Part shown: positions 12,100 to 23,759 of the stretch, in pieces
How the letters are laid out: the number at the start of each line of letters is the position of its first letter
How positions within the stretch are numbered: the first letter of the stretch is position 1
From: Atopsyche davidsoni
Lineage: Eukaryota > Arthropoda > Insecta > Trichoptera > Hydrobiosidae
NCBI GenBank assembly: GCA_022113835.1
Contig: JAILWY010000007.1
Span: 11,137,001-11,201,000 of the forward strand
Direction of reading: 5' to 3'
Length of the DNA: 64,000 nucleotides
Position numbers and translations under genes: made by a program
Notes under the pieces: generated by a model
What the model was told of the DNA's origin: nothing
The model's input: only the letters and a program-made list of their open reading frames with translations
The model's database searches: none

Positions 12100-13005
12100 C
12101 AAATATTTTAAAGTGATATTTTTATTTTAACGGCGCCATTCCTTTAAGCTTTCCGCGTCAAATAAACACGAACTCGCTGGCAGCGATACGAGACATGTTT
12201 CAAATAATCCTGACGTTTGAACATAGCCATAAAGTTTATTTATTCCTTGGCATGATCTCAAACGTCCTGTCAGAAGTACGTAAAGGCATTATTCCCAGCT
12301 TCATGATCATATAATTTAATATTTAATGCTTTCAATGTTTTTTCGGGTTCATTTCATATTCACCCTCTCCGAGACTTATTTCTGTTTCTTTTCGGGGTTG
12401 AACGCACCCCCGAGTACGACCATCCGTTATTCCTGGGCATTGATTTATTTCTTGTGGGGTAGTTATTGACACAGCCTATTTGTATTGATTTAAAGTTTAT
12501 TATTCAAATCAATCTTTCGTTATTTAATTATTTAAGTGATTGGTTGTGGTTAAATTATATGCTTTCATATTAACGAGTCGTATATTATGAAGACATTAAG
12601 GTAATGTGTATGAATATATATATATATATATTTTAAGAATGTCGATGGTTCGAAGCAATATCAATCTCTTTGGACGAATATTTTTCTATAAACCTTTTTT
12701 TTTTAATTAAAATGATTTTTTGTTGCTACACTTATGCTAATAATTTTATTTAAAATAATGCAAAAATTACGAGTTTATGACAAAAAAATACAACGAGCAA
12801 CATTTAAATACATGTCCTTTTTTTAATAATTTGCATGTGTAAGGGTAAATCTGTATAATGATTTGTGCAAACATGAAATTTGTCCTGGTTTGAAAAGAAA
12901 TAGTCTACTTATACATAATGATATAAATCATTGTGGCATCGTAGTTATTAGTCTATTAAGATTTATTGTTTAAATGCGAAGTATCACAAATCAGCTAGTG
13001 GTGTG
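12100..13005. other. AT-rich stretch without a gene
   Basis: Simple AT-rich DNA with a short (TA)n run at about 12617-12632. Nothing coding is supported. Confidence 0.5.
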
Positions 13006-13006
13006 T

Positions 13007-13106
13007 GAATGCTTGGCGAAACCGGTCACCAATAAAAATTAAAATCACTCAAGTATTAAAGTATTGAAATGGAATTCCACCAAGTATTCTCCGTCAAAAA
13101 TATTGA
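13007..13106 (+). repeat. Foldback-family repeat, truncated copy
   Basis: It holds one module X (GGCGAAACCGGTCACC, then AATAAAAATTAAAATCACTC) followed by one module Y (TGGAATTCCACCAAGTATTC, then GTCAAAAATATTGA). Both modules recur at 39.1-39.4 and 60.2-60.7 kb. Here they appear once and the upstream stem is lost, so it is a fragment. Confidence 0.7.
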
Positions 13107-13139
13107 CTGCTAAAGTAGTCGTAAGTAATGTTGGAGTAC

Positions 13140-13370
13140 TCGTATTAGTACGGCACGCATGTGTCTTGTCACTGGGTGTATGTCGTCACGGCATGCGAGG
13201 TGCTCCTCCAGCAGCAGCGGCTCTCTTCTGGTCTCCGGCCTTCAGTTCCTCGCCTCCCGCAGACCACGCGGTGCGTCTGACTCGGGGCTCCAGCGCGGAG
13301 TGCTCGCCTCCTGTCACATCTGGCGAAACCCGCGGTGGAATCCTACAAGTCGACACATACAGATGATGTA
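13140..13370. other. GC-rich island
   Basis: GC-rich sequence with two overlapping plus-strand frames that give no recognisable protein. It lies about 530 bases upstream of the candidate exon at 13.9 kb and could be promoter or 5' untranslated sequence for it. This is inference from position only. Confidence 0.3.
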
Positions 13371-13895
13371 CGCATGTGTTTAAACTGTTTTAAAATAATT
13401 AAAAGTGTATCTTGTAGTGTGTGTTTTTTAGAAATTTAAATTAGTTATCAGTGTAAGTATTTGCATACTTGAAACAGTGACAAAGATAAGCGGTAGAAAA
13501 TTATATTGATGATAGTTTCAGTATTATACGTTCGGTTCGTTTGCTTACATTATTTATTTAATTTCAATAGAATTTTAGAGCATAACTTATATTAATGTAC
13601 CATATCTTATATACGTTCTAAATGAAATTTTACACCTAAGCTCTGTTTATATATGAATTCCAAATTGATGTTATTAGGCCTGTTTTTGTTTATCCGAAGA
13701 CGATTCTTATTGGCGTTAAATACAACTTGTTGAAGGAAAATCTTGAAATTTAACGTAGTTAGATTTAAAAAAATATTGAAATACGCTCTTTTTTATTATT
13801 TGATTAAGGTCTATGGTACAGTTTATGTCGTCAGGTTTAGTAAGCGATTATTAGTATTCAACTTGAAATGCACTGTGCGCCAACGGTGTCTCAAT

Positions 13896-13992
13896 ATGAG
13901 CAGGCGAGGAGACAGCGAATTCTGTGCCTCCATCCTGCAGCACTCGCACATGACATCACCTGGAATGTCATCATCATCATCATCATCATCAG
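13896..13992 (+). CDS. Candidate first coding exon with Ser run
   Basis: An ATG with A at -3 (TCAATATGAGC) opens a frame reading MSRRGDSEFCASILQHSH, then MTSPGM and eight Ser codons made by a (TCA)n microsatellite. The frame meets a good splice donor, CAG|GTACGC, at 13992/13993, leaving one extra base (phase 1); reading on gives a stop five codons later. Codon use is GC-richer than the flanks. A short Ser-rich start followed by a donor is common in insect transcription factors and RNA-binding proteins with large first introns, but I do not recognise the protein and no partner exon is clear in the window. A chance frame in a GC-rich island remains possible. Confidence 0.35.
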
Positions 13993-14009
13993 GTACGCCC
14001 GCAGGCTGA

Positions 14010-15645
14010 TGGCGAGCGGATGTGGGCAGGTAGGCGGGTCGCCGGAGCCGCGCCGGCCCTCTAAGGGGCTCACACACTGCCGCGAGGCCGCGGACGTGCG
14101 AAAGATACCATTGCCTTAATGAACCACGTGGCATATCACCTGATTAAGACAATGTTGCCTGTTATGGTGTTAACATGTCGCGATTACTCTAAAGCCATCT
14201 TTGAATATTAACACTTAACAGACCGGCGACACATTAATGAGTTTCAAATCGACTGTCAGTAATTTCTATTAATCTAGTTTTGAGAAATAACCAACTCTCC
14301 AAGAAAAAGCACAGCTTATGCGTAACGCGGAGTAACATTATTATGCCATTTCAATATGATGTCGAGGTGAATTTGAAACATCCTATATACATAATTTTAT
14401 CATACTTTTAACGTTGTGATAATTATCAAGACATAAATACCACACCGTTCTGGCCGGGGGTGGGTTAGGTTAGGTTTTATAGACCCCAGGGTGCGATTTC
14501 CACACCCCCGAGCGCCGTTCGAATAAAATATGAATTATTGATGTCAACGTTATGTCCGTTACGACTCCGCATTACGCACCTGAGGATAACACCGCTTTTG
14601 TTAAAAACCGTGTATTTGTTTTCGAAATAGTTCTGACATAACCTGTATGACAATTAAAAAAATAATTATTAAAATAATTCAGATTATCTACGTTCTTGGG
14701 TATTATTGTACTGCACGTGTTTTTAGCCTTCCGGTGTAATATTTGATACCTATCAAGAACGTCAAAATCATTTTTTGTGCAAATAAACTTTGTTTTGGTT
14801 AGCATCCACTAGAGACCCGTTGCCGATGCGAAAAGACAAAAGCTTTCATTGATTACCGCTTTAACCCCTTCGCAGTATACGAAACTCTTACGTTAAAATC
14901 CATCGCGTTACCTGTAAAAGTACACGCATTATCCGGCCAGGTCCGTCGTTAGGGGCTGGTCCAGTCTAGACCGACCGTCGTTATCAGAATCGCGCCGTTA
15001 CTCTTCCCGGCCGTTAGCGTCCGCGGGGGTAGGCCACCTCGGGGATGATCTCCTAATCGCGCCCTAGTACACTTGCCGCCACCCACACTCTCGCAACCCT
15101 TAAAGATCTGATTTAGGACACCTTTAACGGCACCTTCTTGTTTAGAATTACTTCATGACAGACTGATTTGATTTACAATGCTCTCCATATTTCAACATCT
15201 AATGCGAATAGTCAAATCAGATTACCAACGAAGCAAAAAGAAAAATTATTCATGTCACTATATAGTATAAGAAAATTACTTGAGCAGGAACGTACAACTA
15301 TGTAGGTTTTTATATTTATCTAACCCAGTTTCAAAAACTGTTTTTCCATTATATAATTAAAGCCAAACTCTAATCAATCACAATCAAAATCAATCATTTA
15401 AGAAGTGTTTTTTTTAATTTAAATCCGAGTTTAAAAATCTAAAACCTACATAATACCCGTCCGTGCCGTCCCTTATAGCTAATCCACCCCTTCGTCCAGT
15501 CATAAATACAATTAGGCTAAACCTTAGCCGAGTCGCTGATAATCCGCCTACACGGTCAGAAGTGTACCATCCCCGTACAGAGTGACGCCGGGGGTGGTTC
15601 GAGTGAAGCCTGTGCTAGTTTTATGGGTCGGCGCTGAAAGTAGAT
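14010..15645. other. Series of GC-rich islands
   Basis: GC-rich patches at about 14010-14110, 14440-14530, 14900-15120 and 15450-15640 alternate with AT-rich DNA. The 14900-15120 patch is rich in CCGTCGTTA-type and CCGG motifs; the 15450-15640 patch contains CGCCGGGGGTGG. No frame has coding character. They look like conserved non-coding elements. Confidence 0.35.
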
Positions 15646-15649
15646 TCAA

Positions 15650-17160
15650 AATTTGCTGACAAGCCCTAATTTGATAAATAATTTTTTTTATGATTATTAA
15701 AATATTTTTTTTATAATATACTTTTATAATTTCTCATTCTTGTTTATTGTGTATGCATTACTCGTATCAAGTTAATGACTCAAAAAAAAATTTTTTTTTC
15801 TTCGTTTCGTGTATGTATTGACGATCTTAAAACGTTTTGTTAAATTATTGTTAATATTTTGGTATCATTCATTTTTATAAAAAAAATATTTTTATGTAAA
15901 AGCTCAATGCTTCTTGAAGTTCAATTTTTCTATCTGCCACACTTAATGCGTATTTTTAGGTGTATACGTATATTTTTTATGATTATAATTGAATTGAATC
16001 TATTAAAATATATTGTATATATAATTTGTTTTGAAAAAACCTTTTCACGTGTACACCGTTGAAAAACTTTTTTTGCGACTTTATTTTGTTCATCTATGTG
16101 TGAATCGATTACTTATTATGACTTCAGGGATATTTTACTTTGTTTATTTTACTCACATACAAACATGACATTATATAATATTTATTTTGAAGTATTATTT
16201 TGTATATAATACCCGAAAAGAACTTTCGAGATAATCATTTATATTTTTCAATAATGAGCACACTTTAAAAAAAATGTACCTCCTAATAAATTTCAAAGTA
16301 ATTGATTTACATCCTACACTTTATTTTTTAAATAGGTCAACAGTTTATTTAGCTCTTGGTTTTTCAAGCATATCCTGTGCGTTGTCTGTAACTAAGGGTT
16401 TGTCTGTACCGACGCCTCCGTTAGTTTCAGGGGTTGGTCGGTGGGAACGCGCCCTCCGTGTTTACGTAATGCCATGGGGTGAGAGATCGCCACTTTGCGA
16501 GGTTTTAATATTCTATTATGCGGGATTTTGATTATACCTTGCGGATTAATAAATAAAATTTATGTATTTCGCATTAATATTTGAATAGACTTAAATATAT
16601 TTTTTATAAATATTTATTGAAACAAACATATTTTTTTATCAACTGACACGTAATTTCCATGTATCATTTTACTTTACACATAAATATTCTGGTGAATCAG
16701 GCAACCTTTATATATTTCATGCTCAAAATAATATTTTTTTAAATGAAATCCGATATGTTTAATTTTTATTATAGAGGCTATTTTCCTTTCCGCAATAAAT
16801 TTCTAGATTTTTACCAAATCCGCTTTCAGCCTCGTCTTATTATTATCAAAGAGTTTCACTTGTGGCATAAACAAAAATTACATTGGAATCAAACAATTTT
16901 TTTCATTTTTTATTGTATAAAATAAAAATCGATTAATATTTAATAAAAACGTTTTGTTAATTACAAAGATACTTTAAACTAACACCGAATCAAGTAATTT
17001 AATCATAAATTCATAAAATATCGTACAACCATAGTTGATTAAGACAGTGTGTAATAAACGTTATATCATTAATTACAGCATATATTATCTTTCTCATTAT
17101 CCTGTCCGCCAAAACCCATTCATCAAGTCACGAGCCGTCTCACCCAGCAAATATGAATTA
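15650..17160. other. AT-rich stretch without a gene
   Basis: Very AT-rich, with only short frames of Phe/Ile/Tyr-rich composition that reflect base content. A modest GC patch at 16370-16500 carries no recognisable protein. Confidence 0.5.
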
Positions 17161-17166
17161 GGTATA

Positions 17167-17319
17167 TCAGCCATTTAGTTCGTCTCCAGGCGCAGACGTA
17201 TCCTGAAGGCTTCCATTGTTCTGGAGTAATCTCCTCAGACGGGCCTCGAGCCGAGGTCCTTGAGGAACAGGAGCCTCCGCGTGCACGAACGGCGCTTTGA
17301 AATCTCCTCTTGAAGTCCA
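17167..17319 (-). CDS. Possible minus-strand exon, unknown product
   Basis: A minus-strand frame without an ATG reads GDFKAPFVHAEAP, VPQGPRLEARLRRLLQNN and TSAPGDELNG, then stops at 17167-17169. Its composition (Ala, Arg, Leu, Pro, Glu with GC at third positions) is more protein-like than other frames here. A CTAACTAAT branch-site-like motif lies just upstream on that strand, though the AG that follows lacks a pyrimidine tract. A second frame of this block also stays open (starting MDFKRRF), so the frame choice is uncertain. I recognise no family. It could equally be a non-coding GC island. Confidence 0.2.
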   Translation of the reverse strand, partial: WTSRGDFKAPFVHAEAPVPQGPRLEARLRRLLQNNGSLQDTSAPGDELNG

Positions 17320-17364
17320 TTATTAGTTAGGAGTTTGATAAGCCTGGGTATGATCAGTTCAGTG

Positions 17365-17885
17365 TTTGTAAAGTACTTGTGGCCAGACAGTAAACGCACA
17401 ACTCTCTCAACGCGATAGACTGAACCTTTTTTCGGTATGTGTAGTCCTTATAGCTTAACAGAGAACTTGGTATGATTCTCAACGCATTTCAACTATTTTT
17501 GCTAAACATAAAAAGTGCCTATAGCTAGTCAAAGAACGTTATATAATTCTCAACTCATTTCACCTTTTTATATTCCGAAACATATACAAAGCGATGTTGA
17601 CTAAATGTTATAAAATTCTTTCAACGCTTAATTGACTGAAACTTTTTTTGATGTACTATATATAAAGTATTTATAGCTACATATGGCAGTACAGTTCTTA
17701 TTGCATTAAATGTTCGATAAACTGACCCATTTTTCGATATGTTGTTAGCTTTTCATCTCATTTCAATTTTTAATAAACCTAAACATTTTTCGATTTATAA
17801 GTAGTGAGTATGATTAGACAGTAAAAATCCTCACCGCATTTCAACCGTTTATAGACATTCCTTTTTTCGGTATCAAAATTTCAAT
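17365..17885. repeat. Degenerate tandem repeat, about 60-80 bp units
   Basis: The theme TTCTCAACGCATTTCAAC recurs in decayed form near 17400, 17475, 17557, 17616, 17694, 17752 and 17829, alternating with TTTTTCGGTATG-like and TTATAGCTA-like segments. It is an old, much mutated minisatellite-like array with no coding content. Confidence 0.5.
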
Positions 17886-17944
17886 TAGATCCTTTCCAAC
17901 ATAGCTGCTTAATTCCATTCTGCATGCTGAATTTATTTTAATTA

Positions 17945-18235
17945 ATCCTAAAGCCCCCGTGACGATCACTTCAGAAACCGCATTCATCTCGCGCGATTAA
18001 TAAACATTCCCTAAAAATTAGGCCGCGTGGCGCAACCTCGAGGCGAGTCGGCGTGCCGCGTGCAGTCCATGCTTTGCCAGCCACAAAAATTAAATTAAAC
18101 ATTTCCTCTCGCGCCATAAAAACACATCGCGGCAACACATGGCGCACTCTTTGAATTTGAAATTCATGCTAATTAATGTTTGGACACGAGTGCCTGCGCG
18201 GAGCGAAATTGCCGCTGCAATTGAAAAAAAAAACA
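17945..18235. other. GC-rich island with homeodomain-type sites
   Basis: GC patches are mixed with TAATTAATG, GATTAATAAAC and two CCATAAAA motifs, the last resembling Abd-B-class Hox sites (TTTATGG). It is a plausible enhancer core, based only on motif content. Confidence 0.35.
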
Positions 18236-18499
18236 CTGCCGGTCTGTTGAATGTAGAATCATGCATCATTTACAGCTTGAATTAAAAGCTATGATATAAA
18301 TATATTTACTATTAAATGGCGTGATTTTTTGTCGCTTTAGAACGTTACTCGAGATGCTACACCCGAGAGAAACGTTATCAACAGTTATTTATCTTTTGTA
18401 CCTCGACGCGCGCTCGTTTCGAAATTTATATGAACACAATATAACACCTTAAAACAAAATATTTACGAAATATTCCCAAAAAGGATTTTGTTCGTTGAC

Positions 18500-18690
18500 A
18501 TCTCAGTTTAGAAATGCAGTAATGGCGTCTTCTCCGTGGCAGCCATCGGTTGAAACAGCAGGCCACTATCTCGCACCGTTTCCGCCCCCACCCCCCTTGC
18601 CTGCCGCCACTCGACTTCCGGAAATTGTCTGCCGCCGCGAATGCGTCCGGCGGACATGACGTCACGCGGTATCGTTGCAGCTCGAAATGA
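18500..18690. promoter_or_regulatory. GC-rich block with a CRE palindrome
   Basis: The perfect palindrome TGACGTCA, the binding site of CREB/ATF bZIP proteins, is at 18656-18663 within a GC-rich block. Overlapping minus-strand frames of about 80 codons cross it, but they lack a known product. It may be a promoter or enhancer. Confidence 0.35.
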
Positions 18691-18899
18691 CTTGATATGG
18701 GTCACTATGTTTATATTTGTAGCCCCATTCTGTAGGTGTCGAATTTTCGACTGGATATTGCACAATCAATATATACAAACTAGAAATGTAGCCCGTCACA
18801 TAATGACGGATTCGATGAACGAAGCAATAGTGTTTGAACATATGTTTGGCTGAATACTCGAATATCTGGGTACTCGAATTTTAAGAAGACGCTGCTCAT

Positions 18900-19765
18900 G
18901 TTTTCCTTTCGATTCATTGCTTGACATTTGTGTCATATTTCGTGTCACAAACAACGCATCACTTTCACTGCACTTTTCTTTATTTGATGCAGTCTTTATC
19001 ACGTTCAATTGTGCAATTATTTTTGAATTACGTTTGCTGTGCGTAGACGGTGTTATTCTTTTAGGAGGCATTTTGAGTTATTAATGATGTGATTAATAAT
19101 TTCTAATGCAATTTCGATGAAAAAATAAAGATGGTACTTGTGTCAAACTGACATAAACTGGAAATTTCTAAGAAGCATCAAAATTTGTTTTTTTTTGTAA
19201 AAGTTCTAAATTTGAAATTCTCGTGTTGAACAATAAAATCCTATAATTCGTACATATTGAAACTCGCTAGAGCATATTTTATAGTTTAATTAAATTAGTT
19301 TATGAATAAAAATATTATCCCATCGTTTTGAAATTCAGCACATAGCTGCGGAAAAATTTACTAAACTTACGTGCAAAAAATCAGCGTTGTATCTTTTAAG
19401 ATATTCTATAGAGAAGCAAAAAATGAAACATACACACACACACACAATGGCTATTATTATAGTAGATAATAAATTTTTAGTGATCTTATAATTTACTTTA
19501 ACAATCAATTAATTTAAAAAAATAATAATTAGTACTTAAATTGTTTATATTTATGTGTTTTTAACACTTCTTTTGATCAAACTCATGAACATTTTTAAAA
19601 GTATATCTATCAATTTATTAATTTTTGTATTTCTTCTATAACATTAATTTTTTTCGTTTTTATTTAATTTCAAAGCATACATTAAAATTAATATTATTCC
19701 AAATGATCGTGTAGTCATACTTCATGCAATATAAAGAAACCGCGACACCTTAACAGCTAGAGCTA
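18900..19765. other. AT-rich stretch without a gene
   Basis: AT-rich sequence with a (CA)n run at about 19432-19446. A minus-strand frame near 18796-19071 gives a Lys/Ser/Asn-rich peptide that looks like base composition rather than a protein. Confidence 0.45.
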
Positions 19766-19769
19766 CAGT

Positions 19770-20000
19770 GTTGAGGGTGGCTAATTTGAAATTCAGATGT
19801 AAAATATCGCCTCCGGACATTCGCTCCGTCTCTGGGTCGAACTCTGAACGCAAATATTTCAACATTGAAACACGCGTGCATCGCCGAAGTCTCCCGAAGC
19901 GCGATCGGGCATCTTCGGCTCGCGAGCCTCGCGCTCACACTCACTCCCGCCGAGTCTGGCGCGGAGACCCACGCGTCTTGTACCGCTGTCGAGATGTCTT
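19770..20000. other. GC-rich island
   Basis: GC-rich, with both strands open for about 80-130 codons and no recognisable protein. It lies immediately before the LINE fragment. Confidence 0.3.
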
Positions 20001-20034
20001 CAAAACGCATTATGTTTTAAGCATACTTCATTTT

Positions 20035-20310
20035 TATTCTTCTTCTTCGAGTGTCTCTCTTCAGAGGAGATTGGTGACCATTTCATTAAAACGCATAATT
20101 TCCCGGGGCACTCTTACTATTTTGGCTGTGATTTCTATAGTCACTTGCGTAAATTCCGCATCCACGTGAGTTTCCTCCTTTTAATGCCCCTTTTCCCTTC
20201 AATTTTTTTATTTGACAATTAGTTGTTGTAGGCTGTATTTATTAATAACAAATGCTCGAAAATAGGAGGCCTTACGCTTTTTAACCATCGTCAGGAGTTC
20301 TGTTTTATTG
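20035..20310 (-). mobile_element. LINE 3'-end fragment
   Basis: Several blocks match the LINE tails at 36.8 and 40.9 kb: a TCTTCTTCTTC run at the 3' end, CAAATTCC/GCATCCACGT-like sequence, and AAAATAGGAGGCCTTACGCTT, which matches AAAATAGGAGACCTTTCGCTT at 37.0 kb. The reading frame is destroyed. Orientation is minus, judged from the better preserved copy at 36.8-37.2 kb. Confidence 0.55.
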
Positions 20311-20319
20311 TAGCATAAT

Positions 20320-21200
20320 TCGTGAATATTTGTATGAATGTACAAAATGTTTTCATCTTTACATATAAAACAATGGAAAAATTCCTTAGTTTTTTTTTTA
20401 ACTGAAAAAATGACTTAAACATATTATATACACAATTACTCTGTATATGGTTAAATTCCTACCTAATATGGCTACAAACCTATTATTTTTATTGGTTGGC
20501 TAACAGATATTATTTCATAATCATTTTTACATACACTTATGAAAGAATTAAAATATAGTTTACTTACTACCATTCATGTTCATAATCAAATCGTTTTATA
20601 TATTGGAGTGTTTCTCTTTATCGTATTTATAGTTAAAAAACAATACGTCAACACAAAATACTACTTTGAATATTGGTTGAAAAGTTGGTAAATACTGTTG
20701 TAACAGAAACCTCCTTCTCTATCCGGCGCGCATTCAAATCTATGATAAGTTCCAATTGACATTCCAATGCGTTTCTTAATTTGAATTTTTGAACGGCCAT
20801 CTGTGGAACGCCGCCATTGTGAGACCTCTGCTTTTGTTTTTGTGTAATTCCGATGCAAATTAAGGGAAATATTTACATTCACTGTCCAAAAGAAATAAAT
20901 GAGCACTTAGACGTATTGTATACAGTGGCGGGTATTGGGAAACGTTAATAGACCGACTGTACCGATAAACCTTCAAAATTTATTTACACTAGCTATTTTG
21001 TTAATTCACTTTCTCTCAAAAAGCCTTTTAAATGAAAAAGGATACACAGGAAAACATTTAGATTTTTGTCGCAATATGAATACATCATCAAATCACTATT
21101 ACTCTCAAAATTTATTGAATCCCTTCAAGCCATCGGTTTTATTGAAATTATTGTTACATACTTATTTCTGTCTTTATTTTAATAATTTATAAAAAAATCT
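20320..21200. other. AT-rich stretch without a gene
   Basis: Mostly AT-rich. A patch at 20700-20880 is balanced in composition and carries a minus-strand frame with FECAPDREGGFCYNS; no family is recognised and it may be a fragment of a dispersed repeat. Confidence 0.4.
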
Positions 21201-21209
21201 TGATTACCG

Positions 21210-21455
21210 AAAAGTGGCGGGAGGAATTATTTCCGACAAACAACGTAAATTAACATTCACTCCACTAGAAAAAGGGGCATTTCCGGGCCGCGTATCTGCG
21301 CGCCGGCCATTTTGTTTTACTTTGCCGCGCGAAATGGCGGCCGCTGCGGGACTTTTGTAAGCAGAGTTTTCAAAACTGCCGGTCGCGGTGTCAATCAATC
21401 GCGAATGTCAATCACCGTGAACGACGGGCCGCGCGCCAAAGGATGGATTATTATT
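21210..21455. promoter_or_regulatory. GC-rich island with GCCAT and TGTCAATCA motifs
   Basis: The block contains GGCCATTTTG and GAAATGGCGG, which match the GCCAT core bound by Pho/YY1, and two TGTCAATCA copies, which match Pbx/Meis (Exd/Hth)-type sites. The combination would fit a Polycomb-type or developmental regulatory element, but this rests on short motifs only. Confidence 0.35.
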
Positions 21456-21867
21456 GCACGTAAATGATTTTCATTGCGTTTTGATGCCCAGTTTTTTTTT
21501 TTGTCATTTACAGTGTTTTTTGCCAGCCGAACCATCTGGTAAAAAATAATATTGCGTAGCACTACATATGTGCATCAATACGGCAATATAAATACAAATT
21601 TTATTAAATATACGTGTGCTTAGTTACACTAGTTTAAGGCTCACTTATCGCTATAGGAAAAGCATCGCGAACTCTTCTTAATATTCTTAGTAAATCATAA
21701 TTAAATGTTTTATAAAACTACCTTTAATTATGTCTATTTCATATCAATTATTTTTTTCGTAATTCGGCTTGAATGACAATGAAAGAATTACTTAGGAAAA
21801 TACGTATTATCGAGTTCAGAAAATTAAATTATTTCTAATCCCTAAAAAAACTTATATTTTATAATTT

Positions 21868-21920
21868 TATTAGGTTATCTATCAAATAGGACTTCTAACC
21901 ACTAAGCTAACAGCCGAGTA
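21868..21920 (-). repeat. tRNA-like box A fragment
   Basis: On the minus strand TTAGCTTAGTGGTTAGAAGTC-like sequence matches a tRNA box A and D-arm closely, but no box B follows at the usual distance. It is probably the head of a truncated SINE. Confidence 0.3.
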
Positions 21921-21964
21921 ACACAATAATTTGTAAAAAAAAATCGTATAACCGACGTTGTTAT

Positions 21965-22330
21965 TCTTTACTTTTATTGGGTAACACAATTTGGCTCACG
22001 CTGTGATCTGTTTCATCTATATGTAAATAAATTTAAATAAAAATTCAGTTTGTAGCTGTCAAAGGAGAAAAACTCGTAAAACTGTGTTTTTGTCAAAATA
22101 AATACAAAAATAGACAACAAAAAAAATACCTACTCTTATTTTACCTTACCAAGTACGAAGTAAGTATTTATTTATTTTTATTTAGCAACACGATTTGGTG
22201 CGCACTACATTCTGTTTCACCTCCATGTAAATACATTTAAATAAATATTCACTTTGTTGCGGTCAAAGGGGCTTTGAAAAACACCGGCAGAACTGTGTTC
22301 TTTGTCAACAAAATAAACAAAAAAAAAACG
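21965..22330 (+). repeat. Two-copy tandem duplication, about 205 bp period
   Basis: The segment from TAACACAATTTGGCTCACGC to AACTGTGTTTTTGTCAA (about 21980-22100) recurs as CAACACGATTTGGTGCGCAC to AACTGTGTTCTTTGTCAAC (about 22185-22305), with shared ATGTAAATA, AAATTTAAATAAA and GTCAAAGG blocks. Several substitutions and indels separate the copies, so the duplication is old. Confidence 0.6.
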
Positions 22331-22364
22331 CGAAACAAAACAAGGGCAAGAGGAAAAATCCAGG

Positions 22365-23295
22365 GACGTAGATGTTTAAAAACAAAGCTGCGAGCGCTTT
22401 GCGGATAATTCCGCGGCGCGCTTTTCAGGATCGTTCGCTATCGGATCGCCCTGAAATACGGCATAGACTATTAAAATGCTCCCGGCTTCGTTCGTTTTGC
22501 AACTCTTTGTTTATGACTTATTGATTTTTACAACTAATGATGGCCTGTGAGCCAAAAGTTAAAACGCAGCGTAACTTTTTTCTGCCGTTTTATTTATTTT
22601 TTAGCAATCCGGAATGCATCGCTGATCTGATTTGTTGTTTGAGTTCCTGTTCACTCCACGAATATTAGGTTTAAAATTTATTTCAAAAGTTTTATTTTAT
22701 ATCTGTGTCTGCTATAAAAAGCGTGATTTAAAAGTCGATTTAAAACTCAATTTATTGATGTATTTATTATTTAGCTTTTATTTAAGATCGGACCCTTTCA
22801 GATATGTCGTTATGACTATAAAAGCAATGTACGAATGGTTTTTGTTTTCATTAATTAAAATATTAAATTTTTTTAAGTAATACAACTTATCCGGATTTTT
22901 TTACGATATCAAAGACGGTTTTTTTAAATTTTACTATACCACTGTTTTTTTGAAGAAATGTAACTATTTTTAATTTGTGCTAAATCAATCAAAAAATTTA
23001 TGAATTTGGCATTAAATTACATGCAAAAAAATCTGTGTCATTTTTCTTACCATAAGTGTTTTCACTAAAAATCTTCTACGTATTTTTATAGTTATATGTG
23101 AATTCATCATGATAAATACTAGATTATATATTTAAATTCTTAGAAACTCACGATCGTCTACAAAAGCAGTATAAATATTTTTTTTGTAATAATTAAACAT
23201 AAACTAAAAAAATAAAAAGCTATTTCAAAGAATGATCGTAATCAATTTACCCAGAACGACCTACAACTATATTACGATAGTAATCAAAAATTAAA
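22365..23295. other. GC island followed by AT-rich DNA
   Basis: A GC patch at 22370-22510 (GCGGATAATTCCGCGGCGCGC) may be a regulatory island. From 22520 the sequence is AT-rich with only composition-driven frames. Confidence 0.4.
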
Positions 23296-23299
23296 ATCA

Positions 23300-23742
23300 A
23301 GGAAATTGTGCACGGGAATAAGTTTTATTGAGACTTCAAACACACGAATTCTTCATACAGTTTCAGCACTTAACGTAGGGGCGATACTTTGAATTAGTAA
23401 TACGAATCGCTACTTGTGAAAATTCACTCCAGAGCCGCATTGTTGGCAGCAACGGCATGCGATGCCGCTAGTAGCAAGAACATTGTTACCACCACCACCG
23501 TTCGCTCTGATATGACGGTTGCACTTACAGCACACACAGAAGGTTTTATTTTTATTTTTGATGCAAAACTCGAATACTAGAATCTCTCCTGAAGGCCACA
23601 TGTTTGACAGCAGAGGGTGGATTTTAAACTCCAGTGCGCCAGCAATAAAAAAATACAGTAGCAGTAGGGTTAAATATTTGGTAACGGCTGTCGGTGGTTG
23701 CACTTGTAGCAACGACCGTACAATGATAAAGATGACAATCGC
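23300..23742 (-). CDS. Candidate 3' exon of a Cys-rich peptide gene
   Basis: On the minus strand an acceptor-like ATTTATTCAG ends at 23743. The frame that follows reads AIVIFIIVRSLLQ, a hydrophobic run TLLLLYFFIAGALEF and a Cys-rich tail with FCVCCKC and ACRCCQQCGSG, then stops at 23410-23412. A polyadenylation signal AATAAA follows at 23324-23329. Acceptor, open frame of about 110 codons, stop and poly(A) signal in the right order suggest a terminal exon. The hydrophobic run would act as a signal or membrane segment and the nine Cys could form disulfides or bind metal. I recognise no family. The pyrimidine tract is weak and the upstream exon is not found, so a chance frame is possible. Confidence 0.3.
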
Positions 23743-23759
23743 CTGAATAAATTATGTTA

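Noticed and set aside
13823..14134. Minus-strand frame of 103 codons with an Asp run
   Set aside because: It is the antisense shadow of the (TCA)n microsatellite and GC-rich island. The plus-strand frame has a better start and a donor site.
20661..20906. Minus-strand frame containing FECAPDREGGFCYNS
   Set aside because: It looked like a domain at first but matches no family I know, and there is no start or splice support. It may be repeat-derived.
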